A stretch of 46,353 nucleotides of DNA from Gemmataceae bacterium (GCA_019694755.1 JAIBBI010000026.1:1-46353), one strand, 5' to 3'; positions 8,225 through 17,545 are shown, counted from the stretch's first letter. Translations and numbers: made by a program. The notes: generated from the sequence alone by a model not told the origin.

Positions 8225-9408
8225 GAATTCCCCCCGGCGACAGCAAGCCGATTTAATCGTTCTCGCAGCGACGCGGCCCGATCACCTTGCCCGCGCTGTT
8301 CGTACAACAAGGCGCCGTGTGTCAATGCTTCCGTGTGATTAGGATCCAGGTAAAGTGCCCGGCGAAAAGCATCGTCGGCGGCATCGAGGTTTCCCCGGGC
8401 CTGCTCGATGACGCCCAGTAGCGCATAGCCTTCGGCGTCATGGCCGGATGTGGCCAGAAGTCGCCGACATTCTGCACACGCCTCGTTAAGTCGACCGCTG
8501 TCCGCAAGCTGCCGGATCGCCTGCCAGGTAGCGACGACCGGTGGGCTAACAGGCATCTTCACGTTGATCTTTGGTGGAACTGTCGTCCGCCGCGGTGGCA
8601 ATGGCGCCACCATAACAGTTGGCGTGGCTGACATGTTTCGTCCTCGGCGAAACAGAAAGTCACCGTCCGCTCCCACGGATGTGAATGATCGATCCGCCAG
8701 AACGGAAGCGTCGGCAGGTCCCACAGCGAGAAAGCCCTCGGGCGTCAGCAGTCCTTCCAGTACATCCAGCGACCTCCGACGCGCCTCGGGAGTCAGGTAG
8801 ATGAAGAGGTTGCGGCATATCACCAGGTCATACAGGCCGGCCGGAAGCGTCCCGGCATTGAGCAGATTACTCACGTGAAACCGAACCCGCGAGCGGATCG
8901 TCGGCGACAACTCCCAGTCATCGCCTGCCTTCTGGAAATATCTGGCCCGGACCTCGGGCGTCGTCTGGCGGAATGAGAATTCCCGATACACACCATGCCG
9001 GGCGGTGGTCACGGCGCTGGCGCTCAGATCGGCAGCGTCGATGGAGCATTTTTCAGGCTCGATTCCCGCATCAGCCAGTGCCATCGCCACCGAGTACGGC
9101 TCCTCGCCTGTACTGCACGGTATGCTGAGTATTCGGAATGGAACTGCCGGTTTGCTTCGAACGAGGGCGGGCAAACTCATGAACAGTGATCCGCGGAAGA
9201 ACCACGTTTCCGGAACAACCAGACGACCCGCCAGATCGTCGAAGACGCCCATGGTATCTGTCAGCTTCTTCGAATACTCGGCGAGCTCAGTGATCCCCTG
9301 GCTTTCCATCGCGGCGGCGACCGCGGACTCGACGGACCGCGGGCCGAGCGAGGCCGGATCGAGCCCAATTCGGACCGAAAGCAAACGGCGAATCCGCTCC
9401 ATCGTCAT
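8221..9408 (-). CDS. CheR methyltransferase with TPR tail (WspC-type)
   Basis: This 395-residue SAM-dependent methyltransferase methylates receptor glutamates. The N-terminal helical domain is followed by VPETWFFR (~65-72), the SAM site SIPCSTGEEPYS and the CRNLFIYL motif, all typical of CheR. After a Pro-rich linker (~265-300), TPR-like helices occupy ~305-385 (EGYALLGVIEQARGNLDAA, then a second repeat). The CheR-plus-TPR architecture is the WspC form rather than chemotaxis CheR with its pentapeptide-binding flap use. The start ATG overlaps the stop of the upstream CheW gene, and its stop overlaps the next start. Confidence 0.93.
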   Translation of the reverse strand: MTMERIRRLLSVRIGLDPASLGPRSVESAVAAAMESQGITELAEYSKKLTDTMGVFDDLAGRLVVPETWFFRGSLFMSLPALVRSKPAVPFRILSIPCSTGEEPYSVAMALADAGIEPEKCSIDAADLSASAVTTARHGVYREFSFRQTTPEVRARYFQKAGDDWELSPTIRSRVRFHVSNLLNAGTLPAGLYDLVICRNLFIYLTPEARRRSLDVLEGLLTPEGFLAVGPADASVLADRSFTSVGADGDFLFRRGRNMSATPTVMVAPLPPRRTTVPPKINVKMPVSPPVVATWQAIRQLADSGRLNEACAECRRLLATSGHDAEGYALLGVIEQARGNLDAADDAFRRALYLDPNHTEALTHGALLYEQRGQGDRAASLRERLNRLAVAGGNS

Positions 9409-9851
9409 ACAAGTACCCCGCTATCCATTTGACGGGGGAAGAGCCGGTCCGGGTCGAGCAAACGCATGATCGTCGTTCCGTCGACCAGAGTCGGACCGAG
9501 ATTGATCGCCTCCCGACCGCTCAGCGGTTGCGCCGCGGTGAGATCACCATCGATTTCCCGGATGTCGGCCACGTGAGCCGCGAGCAATCCGAGTAGATTC
9601 GCGGTACCCGAAGAGTCGTCGCGGTGAATCAGGACTATTCGGCTGCTCAGTTCCGGCGGGCATTCACCCGCGCCGATGAGTTGACACAGGTCGACGACAG
9701 GCACCATCACGCCGCGATAGACAAACGCACCCGCGAGCCAGGCCGGCGACCCGCTGACTGGCTGGAGGCGCACGCGCGGCACAACCGCATGGACCCGACG
9801 AATATCGAGGCCAACCGATTCCGAGCCGACCTGAAACGCGAGGACCAGCAT
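9405..9851 (-). CDS. CheW-like scaffold (WspB-type)
   Basis: This 148-residue single-domain CheW protein begins MLVLAFQVGSESVGLDIRRV and continues with the conserved GAFVYRGVMVPVVDLCQLIG. It lacks the Cys-rich extension of the second CheW in this operon. The operon thus has two non-identical adaptors flanking the methyltransferase gene, the arrangement wspB-wspC-wspD. The start lies 4 bp after the receptor gene stop, and the stop overlaps the CheR start by 4 bp. It should bridge the receptor hairpin tip and the P5 domain of the kinase. Confidence 0.9.
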   Translation of the reverse strand: MLVLAFQVGSESVGLDIRRVHAVVPRVRLQPVSGSPAWLAGAFVYRGVMVPVVDLCQLIGAGECPPELSSRIVLIHRDDSSGTANLLGLLAAHVADIREIDGDLTAAQPLSGREAINLGPTLVDGTTIMRLLDPDRLFPRQMDSGVLV

Positions 9852-9855
9852 CGGG

Positions 9856-11502
9856 TCAGACCTTGAACTGTGCGATTTCCTGATTCAACTGCTCGATCGA
9901 AGACCGTAGATGGGTCGTCGCCTGGTTAAACTCCTCGAGCGACTTCGCGGTCGAACGGACATTACTGGCAATGTCTCCCATAGCCTCGTTGATCTGGCCC
10001 GCACCGACCGCCTGACTGCCCACGCCTTCATTGACCTGGCGGAAACGATCGTTGAGTGCGGCCACTTCCGTGATGATTTGACTCGTCTGGCCGTTGATCT
10101 CAGCAACCCGCCCGGCACCGACACGAACCTCGTCCGTGAATTTGTCCATCTGCATCACGCCCGCCGACACTGCGTCCTGCATCAACCGGACCATGCTTTC
10201 AATGTCGAGTGTGGCGACAGCTGTCTGGTCGGCCAGGCGACGAATTTCGCGGGCGACGACGAGGAATCCGCGGCCGTATTCACCAGCCTTTTCCGCCTCG
10301 ATGGCGGCATTGATCGAAAGCAGATTCGTCTGATCGGCGACCTTCGTAATGGTCGTGACCACCACATTGATATTGTCCGCTTTTTCGCGAATAATGGCGA
10401 GCTTGCCAGAAATGGAAGCAGTCGACTCCACGAGTTGGTGCATCGTGTGCTCCATCTGGCTGAGCCGATCCCGGCCCGACGAAGCGAGCGCGGCAGCCTG
10501 CCCTGCCCGCCCATTGACTTCGTTCATTGTCGAGGCCAATTCTTTGCCCGTGGCCGAGATTTCGCGCACGGCCGCGGCGATCTCCGTGGTCGAGCTGTTC
10601 AGTGAATGTACGGTCGACTCCTGCTGCCGGGCGGTCGCCGCGATCTGGGACGATGTCGAAAGTACTTGAAGCGTAGACTCGCGGACCTTGGTAACCACGG
10701 CGTGAATCTTGTCGATCATGGCGTTGATGCCGCGGCCCAGTCGACCAAGTTCGTCTTCCGACTCAATTTTCACCCGGGCCGTGAGGTCGCCGGCACCGGA
10801 GGCCATCTCGTCGACGCGACTCACGAGTTGGTGGGTGGATCGCGAAATGCTCTGAGCCAGCCACCAGCCAAACACGCCGATAGCTACGACCGTCGCGAAG
10901 CTCACGAGGAGCAGTATGAAGTTTCCGGTACGAATCTCTGAAAGTATGGCAGCACCTTCGTCGGCAAGTTTTTGATTATTGATCCCAACGGCCTTGGTAA
11001 TAGCCGCACGGTGCTCCTGGTAAAGCGGCCGCATCCGCGTCAGTAGGACCTGCGTCGCCCCTTCCTTGTCACCTTTGATCATGAGCGGGAGAAAGTCGTT
11101 ATTGGCAATACGGAGAAACTCGTCGGCAGGCGGAAGCACTTCACTTTCCAGGCATTTCTTGACGGGTCCCTCAAACATCTCCCGCCGCCAGTAGTTTTTC
11201 CGGTCTTCGTACTTTGCGCTCAGGGACCTGAATTCCGAGATCAGATTGCGGAGGTCTTCGGGCGTCTTCGCAATGAACATCGTGTTGATGGCCAACTTCG
11301 GCTCGACGATCGCCAGCGTTGATGGCTCCATTTCGGCATGAATGTTCTTACGTTTAATGGTCCGCTCGTATAACGGGCCGCCGACGTCGTACTTCGCTCC
11401 GATCACACTGTTGATGATCAATACCGCCGAGAAGCCGACGACGGCAATAATGACGAGAAGAAAGAGTCGGGCACGGATGCTCAAATCGCCGGGTCGGATC
11501 AT
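9856..11502 (-). CDS. Transmembrane methyl-accepting receptor (WspA-type MCP)
   Basis: This is a 548-residue receptor. TM1 spans ~12-31 and TM2 ~194-216; between them lies a helical periplasmic sensor domain of about 160 residues of the four-helix-bundle type. A HAMP domain (~217-270) leads to the cytoplasmic coiled-coil hairpin. The tip reads ADQTNLLSINAAIEAEKAG then GRGFLVVAREIRRLADQT, the SINAAIEAEKAGEY variant typical of Wsp-class receptors. No C-terminal CheR-docking pentapeptide is present; the protein ends IAQFKV. The sensed signal is unknown. It begins 19 bp after the REC-PP2C gene. Confidence 0.95.
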   Translation of the reverse strand: MIRPGDLSIRARLFLLVIIAVVGFSAVLIINSVIGAKYDVGGPLYERTIKRKNIHAEMEPSTLAIVEPKLAINTMFIAKTPEDLRNLISEFRSLSAKYEDRKNYWRREMFEGPVKKCLESEVLPPADEFLRIANNDFLPLMIKGDKEGATQVLLTRMRPLYQEHRAAITKAVGINNQKLADEGAAILSEIRTGNFILLLVSFATVVAIGVFGWWLAQSISRSTHQLVSRVDEMASGAGDLTARVKIESEDELGRLGRGINAMIDKIHAVVTKVRESTLQVLSTSSQIAATARQQESTVHSLNSSTTEIAAAVREISATGKELASTMNEVNGRAGQAAALASSGRDRLSQMEHTMHQLVESTASISGKLAIIREKADNINVVVTTITKVADQTNLLSINAAIEAEKAGEYGRGFLVVAREIRRLADQTAVATLDIESMVRLMQDAVSAGVMQMDKFTDEVRVGAGRVAEINGQTSQIITEVAALNDRFRQVNEGVGSQAVGAGQINEAMGDIASNVRSTAKSLEEFNQATTHLRSSIEQLNQEIAQFKV

Positions 11503-11521
11503 GGTTCGCCTCCTGGTGCGC

Positions 11522-12700
11522 TCAGCAGCGCACTTCCAATATCGAGAAATCGTCGTTGAGAACGGGACCGCCGCGGAGTTCGCGGACGTGGGAGTACAGT
11601 TGGTCCATCAGGTCGTCGGCCGAGCCGAGCGGACGCAGGAACTCGAGGAATTCCGGAAACTTCCACATACTCCCGTCCGCACAGTCGATCTCGAAAACTC
11701 CATCGCTGAACAGGAATAACCGGGCCCACGGTCCGACCGTGATGGACCGCTCCTCGAATGGCGTTCCGGGCGGGAGCATACCTATCAGCGGGTCGGTGGA
11801 TTCGAGCTGATCAAGAGTCAGGGTGTCCGGCGATTCCCCGTGAAACAGCAAGGCCGATGGGTGCGCGCCGTTGCAGTACCGCAGCAGGCGATTCTTCTTG
11901 TTGAACACGCCGTAGAAGATCGTGAAGTACTTTCCGTTCTGCTTGTCCATCTGAAACACATCGTTCATCCGCGAGACCACCTCGGCCGGTTCGCGAAAGT
12001 CCGTATTAGAGAGCGCCCTGGATGCCAGAACGTTGGAGGCCGATACGGCGAGCAGCGATGAGCCGACTCCGTGACCGCTCACGTCGAGCAGGTAAACGGC
12101 AAAGTGATCGCTGTCGATCCAATGGTAGCCGAACATGTCGCCGCCGAGTTGCGTCGAGGGCACGAATCGCCAATCGACCTTCACTTCGCCCTTGAGCTTG
12201 TTCGGAAGCAGCGACTGCACATATCGGGCCGCCTGAGACACCTCATTGGCCAGCTCCTGCTGGCTCTCAGCGAGTTGCCGATACGCCTCGTTACGCTCGA
12301 CGAGATTTCGATAGGCCCGCGAGTGATATCTGATTCGTGCCAGCAGTTCCAGCGGATCAGGGAGTTTCACCAGGTAGTCATTTGCGCCCAGAGCAAAAGC
12401 CCGTGCTTTGATGACTGGCTCTTCCTTGCTCGAAAGCACGATCATCGGCGTTTCGCGGGTGCCGGGATTCGCACGGAAGAACTTCACGAGCAGCAGGCCA
12501 TCGATCTCCGGCATGACCAGATCCTGGAGGATCACGGTCGGCTGCACGCGATTGGCGGTGGCAATGGCTTCGGCCGGATCGGCGCAGAAGTGGAATTCAA
12601 TGTCACCCTCGGCTGCCACCATTCGACGGACCGACTCGCCGACGAACGCCTGATCGTCGATCAGGAGCACGCGGACATCAGGCCGGGGACCGGCTTTCAT
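11522..12700 (-). CDS. Response regulator: WspR-like receiver fused to PP2C/SpoIIE phosphatase
   Basis: This 392-residue protein is the first gene of the chemosensory operon and should be its output. The receiver (~9-125) has acidic pair DD, phospho-acceptor Asp60 in ILQDLVMPEIDGL, and ANDYLVKLPD with RIRYHSR, a stretch I recognise as closely WspR-like. A coiled coil (~128-165, ERNEAYRQLAESQQEL) also resembles the WspR linker. The output is a PPM/SpoIIE phosphatase (~170-390) with metal motifs GGDMFGY, DVSGHG, FSDGVFE and the terminal NDDFS, all acidic ligands kept. Family members usually dephosphorylate STAS-domain anti-sigma antagonists. The start is the ATG at 12700; a TTG at 12721 preceded by AGGA is a possible alternative. 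Confidence 0.92.
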   Translation of the reverse strand: MKAGPRPDVRVLLIDDQAFVGESVRRMVAAEGDIEFHFCADPAEAIATANRVQPTVILQDLVMPEIDGLLLVKFFRANPGTRETPMIVLSSKEEPVIKARAFALGANDYLVKLPDPLELLARIRYHSRAYRNLVERNEAYRQLAESQQELANEVSQAARYVQSLLPNKLKGEVKVDWRFVPSTQLGGDMFGYHWIDSDHFAVYLLDVSGHGVGSSLLAVSASNVLASRALSNTDFREPAEVVSRMNDVFQMDKQNGKYFTIFYGVFNKKNRLLRYCNGAHPSALLFHGESPDTLTLDQLESTDPLIGMLPPGTPFEERSITVGPWARLFLFSDGVFEIDCADGSMWKFPEFLEFLRPLGSADDLMDQLYSHVRELRGGPVLNDDFSILEVRC

Positions 12701-12918
12701 TGGCGGAGGAACGGGTTTCAAGGGGTCCTATCACGCAGACCAGGGTGACTTCATCGTAAATTGTTTAAGACGCGGATTTAAGTCCGTCCGGTCGGCGAGT
12801 ATGGGAAAGGCCGGGCGACTCTTGCAGTAAGGCGGTCGAATGCAATTGTTCGGCTTGTATCAAACATGTCGATTGGGACTGATTGTGCGGGAGGGCCGAA
12901 GCGGCCGGTCGAAGGCCA

Positions 12919-14367
12919 TTATGCCAGCAGCGATTGAACAACTTTCGCTGGTTCGACTCCAGTGAGCCGTTGATCGAGCCCCAGGTAGCGAAAACTGAGC
13001 CGTGTGTGATCGAATCCGAGCAGGTGAAGTATGGTCGCGTGAAAATCGCGGACGTGGACCGGGTCGCGCGTAATGTTGTATGAAAAGTCGTCCGTTTCGC
13101 CGTGGACGTAACCCGGCCTGATCCCGCCGCCGGCCATCCATAGCGTGAAACATCGCGGGTGGTGGTCCCGGCCGTAATTATCTCGCGACAACTTCCCCTG
13201 TGAGTACACCGTTCGTCCAAACTCGCCACCCCAGACCACAAGCGTATCGTCGAGCAGGCCTCGCTGGGCCAGGTCGTTGATCAGCCCGTAACAGGGCTGA
13301 TCGACATCCCGACACTGATCGGGCAACCGGCCCTTCACGTTCCCGTGTGTATCCCAGTTGTTGTGATACACCTGAACGAACCTGACTCCCCGCTCAACCA
13401 GCCTCCGACACAATAGCGCTGTGTTCGCAAATGTACCAGCCTTCCGCACATCGGGGCCGTACATGCTCAAGGTCGCCTCGGTCTCTTTCGACAGGTCGGT
13501 CAACTCCGGCACGCTCGTCTGCATGCGGTAGGCCATCTCGTACTGTTGAATCCGCGTGTGTGTATCGGGGTCGCCGATCTGGTCGTATGTCATCCGGTTC
13601 AGGGCGTTCAAGCTGTCGAGCGTTTCCCGGCGAACATCGGATGAAACTCCGGGCGGGTTGTTGATGAACAGGATTGGATCACCCTTCCCGCGGAACGGAA
13701 CGCCGGCGTGCTCGCCCGGCAAGTAACCGGATTGCCAGAGTCGGGCCGAGATCGCCTGAGTCTGCTCCGTGTTCGACGGCTGTGCGACCAGCACGCAGAA
13801 TGTCGGCAGGTTTTCGTTGGCCGAGCCGAGCCCGTAACTAGTCCACGCGCCGAGGCAAGGCCGGCCCGTGACCTGATTGCCAGTCTGCATCAGAGTCATG
13901 GCCGGCTCATGATTGATGGCCTCGGTGAACATCGATTTCACGATGCACATCCGGTCGGCCATTCTCGCCTTCCACGGCAGCAGTTCGCTCATCCACGCCC
14001 CCGACGGTCCGTACTGAGCAAACTTGTACTTCGTCGGCGCAATTGGAAATCGGGTCTGCCCCGAAGTCATGGTGGTCAGCCGTTGCCCCCGGCGAATGGA
14101 GTCCGGCAAATCGGTATCGAACAGTTCATCCAGTTTCGGCTTGTAATCAAAAAGATCCAGTTGCGAGGGGCCTCCGACCATGTGTAAATAGATGACCCGC
14201 TTGGCCCTGGCCGGGTGGTGAGTGTTCACCTGCTTTTGGCTAGAACCGGTCGGAGCCGCACCGTGAATGCCAAGTGACGCCAATGCGGCCGTCCCGAGCG
14301 AAAATCCCGCCGAGGCAAAAAACTGCCTGCGGGTCTCAAGATGGATCAATTCATCGGCCGGGTGCAT
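12919..14367 (-). CDS. DUF1501 protein with Tat-type signal
   Basis: This 482-residue secreted protein belongs to the DUF1501 family (alkaline-phosphatase/sulfatase-like fold), which is hugely expanded in planctomycetes. The N-terminus carries TRRQFFASAGFSLG (Arg13-Arg14), a twin-arginine export signal followed by a hydrophobic stretch. Family motifs visible are HMVGGPSQLDLFDYKP near residue 65, GPSGAWMSELLPW and the C-terminal WGGEFGRT with DHHP. The start is ATG 14367 with GGGAG 7 bp upstream; the frame is open back to a TTG at 14385. It follows the cytochrome/DUF1549/DUF1553 gene by 25 bp, the usual operon partner. A hairpin at 12894-12906 (GGCCG-AAG-CGGCC) past the stop may end transcription. 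Substrate unknown. Confidence 0.93.
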   Translation of the reverse strand: MHPADELIHLETRRQFFASAGFSLGTAALASLGIHGAAPTGSSQKQVNTHHPARAKRVIYLHMVGGPSQLDLFDYKPKLDELFDTDLPDSIRRGQRLTTMTSGQTRFPIAPTKYKFAQYGPSGAWMSELLPWKARMADRMCIVKSMFTEAINHEPAMTLMQTGNQVTGRPCLGAWTSYGLGSANENLPTFCVLVAQPSNTEQTQAISARLWQSGYLPGEHAGVPFRGKGDPILFINNPPGVSSDVRRETLDSLNALNRMTYDQIGDPDTHTRIQQYEMAYRMQTSVPELTDLSKETEATLSMYGPDVRKAGTFANTALLCRRLVERGVRFVQVYHNNWDTHGNVKGRLPDQCRDVDQPCYGLINDLAQRGLLDDTLVVWGGEFGRTVYSQGKLSRDNYGRDHHPRCFTLWMAGGGIRPGYVHGETDDFSYNITRDPVHVRDFHATILHLLGFDHTRLSFRYLGLDQRLTGVEPAKVVQSLLA

Positions 14368-14392
14368 CGCCAACTCCCTGCTCAACGACAGG

Positions 14393-17300
14393 CTACTTGC
14401 AGATTGCTTCGTCGAGATTCAACAGTTCATTGCACAACATCGTCCACGCGGCGTGTTGTACGGGATTCAGTCGAGTGTCGCGGGGCGATTCGCCCACGGT
14501 CAGCAGCCGCACGGCCTCGTCCGGGTGCGCCTGATAATAGTCCGTTAAACGACCGAGGCTGACGAGGGTGATCTTTCGTTCTTCGGGGCTAAGCGGGCGG
14601 GCCAACACCCGTATGGCGATCCAGTCGATCGTGGCCGCGTCGCTCACATCCTCGTGGAGTGCATTTTCGGCGAGACGGCGGGCCGCTTCAACGAACTGTG
14701 GGTCGTTAAGCGTGACAAGTGCCTGCAATGGTGTGTTCGTCCGCTCTCGACGTACGGCGCACGTTTCCCGGTTCGGCGCGTTGAGAATCTCCATCGAGGC
14801 AGGCGGTGCGGCTCGCTTCCAGAATGTATACATGCTCCGCCGATACAGGTTTTCGCCCCGGTCCTGCTTGTAGTCCCGGGTATTGCTGCCGATCATGGCA
14901 ACCGCTTCCCAGACACCCTCGGGCTGATAGGGCTTAACACTCGGTCCACCGACAGTCCGAACCAGCAGTCCACTCGACGCCAACGCGGCGTCGCGAACCA
15001 TCTCCGCGTCCATCCGGAACCGCGGGCCTCGCGACAGAAGCCTGTTCGATGGGTCTTTCTCCCTCTTTTCAGTCGTCGTGACGGCTGACTGGCGGTAGGT
15101 ACTGGAACACACGATGAGCCGAACGAACTTCTTGACGTCCCAACCCGAATCGCGAAACTCGAGAGCGAGCCAATCGAGCAACTCCGGGTGGCTCGGCAGC
15201 TCACCGGCAATCCCGAAATCACCGCTCGTCCGCACGAGCCCCTGACCGAACATCTCTTGCCAGAAGCGGTTAACGGTGACACGTGCCGTCAGTGGGTGAT
15301 CGGGCCGGAACAGCCATTGCGCCAATCCCAGGCGGTTTCTGGGCAACTCGGGCATGAATGCCGGGAGTACCCGAGGCGTGTTCGGGCCAACGGCCTCGCG
15401 CCGCTGATCGTATTCGCCACGATGAAGCAAATGCGCGATTGGCGGCTTGGCCATTTCATTCATGACGTGTGCAACCGTACCGCGACCCAGAATGGCCGAC
15501 TCCTCCCTCTTCAGGGAGTCCGCTTTTGTGTCGAGAGCACGATACGGTGCATCAATCGTCGCAAGCCACCACGCAAACAGTTCGTCACGCTCGGCCGGAC
15601 TTCGATCCGACTTGGGACGACTCAGGATTTCGACGGCGCGAGACGAACTCGCCAGTTGCATGACCTCGCCGGCCGACAACGCTCGCCCGTAAAATCGGGC
15701 GTCATTCAGGTGCAGTCCTTTGACTCTATCAGTCGCGTGACGCTGACCAACGCTGAGTGGCACCGGCGATCTTGACGCTGTTTTGAGCCGGTCCGCTTCG
15801 ATATCGACCTGCTGTGCTTCGCCGTTGTAAAAGATCCGCAAGCCTTTGGCCGAGGCCGAACCGTCGTACACAACCGTCACATGAACCCAGGTGTCGAACG
15901 GAAGTGGCTTCCTAGTAACGACCTTCAGCGCATCGTCCGGCCAGTTGTGAATAATGTGGCATCCCACGCGATCGTTCTGGATCCACAAGTCCCAGCCGCG
16001 GAAGCCCCCGGGTACGTCCATCCGGGCCAACGCCGCACCGTTCTGGTTCTTTCTGCCATTCCTGAGCCAGACGCTGATCGAAAACGGCTCGCGAGTGTCG
16101 AAGTCCCCGACATCGGAAAGTTGCAACGCCGGGCCGGGCTTGATGTGCAGGCCTGCCCTCTTGTCCTTCGATGGCGACCACTCGTAGCCGGGTGTTAGCT
16201 CGACTTGTTTGGATTGCAGTCCAGTTTTCACGAGCGTCGATTGGCCTTTGCCTTCTGCGAGAGGCAATTCGGCGAGGAGACGGTCGCCGGGCAGCATGGC
16301 CGCCACCTTTTCGCTCGTGGTTTCCGATTGCCATCGATCGAAGTCCGGCCGGGCCGACTTCCTCCGCTCGGCAATTAGCCTCACGACAGAAGCCGTCTCA
16401 CGCTGGATCTCAGCGAGCCGAGCACGATCTTCCTTCTTCGCGACCGGCACGATCGGCGGCGTGTTATGAATATTGCCGTCCATCGCCCGCTGAGTCGTGT
16501 TGTTGAAGAACGCAGCCAGTTCGTAAAACTCGCGCTGACTCAGCGGATCGAGTTTGTGATCGTGGCAGACCGCGCACCCGGTCGTCAGCCCGAGCCACAC
16601 GAGCGAAGTCGTTTCCGTGCGGTCGCGCGTGTAAAGGACCAGGTACTCGTCGTCAATCGCGCCGCCTTCGTTCGTCGTGATATTGCAGCGATTGAAACCT
16701 GTCGCGATTCGCTGTTCCAACGTCGGCTGGGGCAGCAGATCGCCGGCCAACTGTTCGATCGAGAATTTGTCGAAGGGCATGTTGTCGTTGAATGCGCGGA
16801 TCACCCAGTCGCGGTACGACCACATTTCCCGGTAGTTGTCGAAGTGAATCCCGTGCGTGTCAGCATAGCGTGCCGCGTCAAGCCAGTACCGTCCCCGGTG
16901 TTCGCCCCAATGCGGCGACCGCATCAATTTGTCGACGTACCGCTCATACCAGTCCGGTGACCGGTCACACACGAACTCTTCGACCTCGGCCGGTTCGGGC
17001 GGCAACCCGATCAGGTCCAGACTGAGCCGGCGGGCAAGCGTCCGTCGATCAGCCTCGGCGTTCGGCTTCAAGCCGGCTTTGCTACACTCGGCCTCAATGA
17101 ACTGATCGATCGGATTTCGGCACCATCCAGAGCCTGCGGGCGGCGTCGGGCGCACCGGAGGAATGAAAGACCAGTGGGGTTGATAGGCAGCGCCCCCGGC
17201 GATCCATGAACGCAACGTGTCCTTCTGTGCAGTCGAAAGCGACTTGTGCGTCGATCGAGGAGGCATCACCGCGTCCGGATCCATCGACGAAATGCGCTCG

Positions 17301-17545
17301 ATCAGCGCGCTTTCGTCCGGCTTGCCCGGAACGAATGCCTCCGCTTTCAACGCAGTCTCTCGATTATCGAGTCGCAAGTCGCCCTTGCGGGCGGCACTAT
17401 CCGGGCCGTGGCAGGCAAAGCAATTTTCCGCGAGAATTGGTCGCACGTCGCGGTTGTATTCGATCGAGCGAGGCGACCCCGGCGGCGCAGTCAATGCAAC
17501 GGCGCAACAAATCAAAGTCGAGGCAAGTACAACGAGGCCACGCAT
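14393..17545 (-). CDS. Cytochrome c (PSD1)-DUF1549-LamG-DUF1553 exported protein
   Basis: This 1050-residue exported protein has a signal peptide (~1-20). A planctomycete cytochrome c domain follows with haem motif CFACH (Cys42, Cys45, His46) and distal Met in VMPPRS. DUF1549 spans ~140-345 and includes the family-conserved second CxxCH (Cys324-His328, GCAVCHDHKLDP). A LamG/concanavalin-like insert occupies ~445-640 (FSISVWLRN, WVHVTVVYDG, DARFYGRALS), and DUF1553 spans ~735-1000 (HPLTARVTVNRFWQEMFG, RRSMYTFWKR). The role is unproven; it is thought to act in periplasmic degradation or oxidation of complex carbohydrates with the DUF1501 partner. The LamG insert could bind glycan. It is transcribed just ahead of the DUF1501 gene. 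Confidence 0.94.
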   Translation of the reverse strand: MRGLVVLASTLICCAVALTAPPGSPRSIEYNRDVRPILAENCFACHGPDSAARKGDLRLDNRETALKAEAFVPGKPDESALIERISSMDPDAVMPPRSTHKSLSTAQKDTLRSWIAGGAAYQPHWSFIPPVRPTPPAGSGWCRNPIDQFIEAECSKAGLKPNAEADRRTLARRLSLDLIGLPPEPAEVEEFVCDRSPDWYERYVDKLMRSPHWGEHRGRYWLDAARYADTHGIHFDNYREMWSYRDWVIRAFNDNMPFDKFSIEQLAGDLLPQPTLEQRIATGFNRCNITTNEGGAIDDEYLVLYTRDRTETTSLVWLGLTTGCAVCHDHKLDPLSQREFYELAAFFNNTTQRAMDGNIHNTPPIVPVAKKEDRARLAEIQRETASVVRLIAERRKSARPDFDRWQSETTSEKVAAMLPGDRLLAELPLAEGKGQSTLVKTGLQSKQVELTPGYEWSPSKDKRAGLHIKPGPALQLSDVGDFDTREPFSISVWLRNGRKNQNGAALARMDVPGGFRGWDLWIQNDRVGCHIIHNWPDDALKVVTRKPLPFDTWVHVTVVYDGSASAKGLRIFYNGEAQQVDIEADRLKTASRSPVPLSVGQRHATDRVKGLHLNDARFYGRALSAGEVMQLASSSRAVEILSRPKSDRSPAERDELFAWWLATIDAPYRALDTKADSLKREESAILGRGTVAHVMNEMAKPPIAHLLHRGEYDQRREAVGPNTPRVLPAFMPELPRNRLGLAQWLFRPDHPLTARVTVNRFWQEMFGQGLVRTSGDFGIAGELPSHPELLDWLALEFRDSGWDVKKFVRLIVCSSTYRQSAVTTTEKREKDPSNRLLSRGPRFRMDAEMVRDAALASSGLLVRTVGGPSVKPYQPEGVWEAVAMIGSNTRDYKQDRGENLYRRSMYTFWKRAAPPASMEILNAPNRETCAVRRERTNTPLQALVTLNDPQFVEAARRLAENALHEDVSDAATIDWIAIRVLARPLSPEERKITLVSLGRLTDYYQAHPDEAVRLLTVGESPRDTRLNPVQHAAWTMLCNELLNLDEAICK

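Noticed and set aside
12765-13241. 158-codon minus-strand frame downstream of DUF1501
   Set aside because: Mostly an out-of-frame reading of the DUF1501 C-terminus with a random extension; no start signal.
15360-15370. Second CxxCH motif in the cytochrome/DUF1549 protein as evidence of a di-haem cytochrome (encoded near 16565-16580)
   Set aside because: CxxCHDHK(L/F)DP is a conserved part of DUF1549 itself in most planctomycete members, so it is not unusual.
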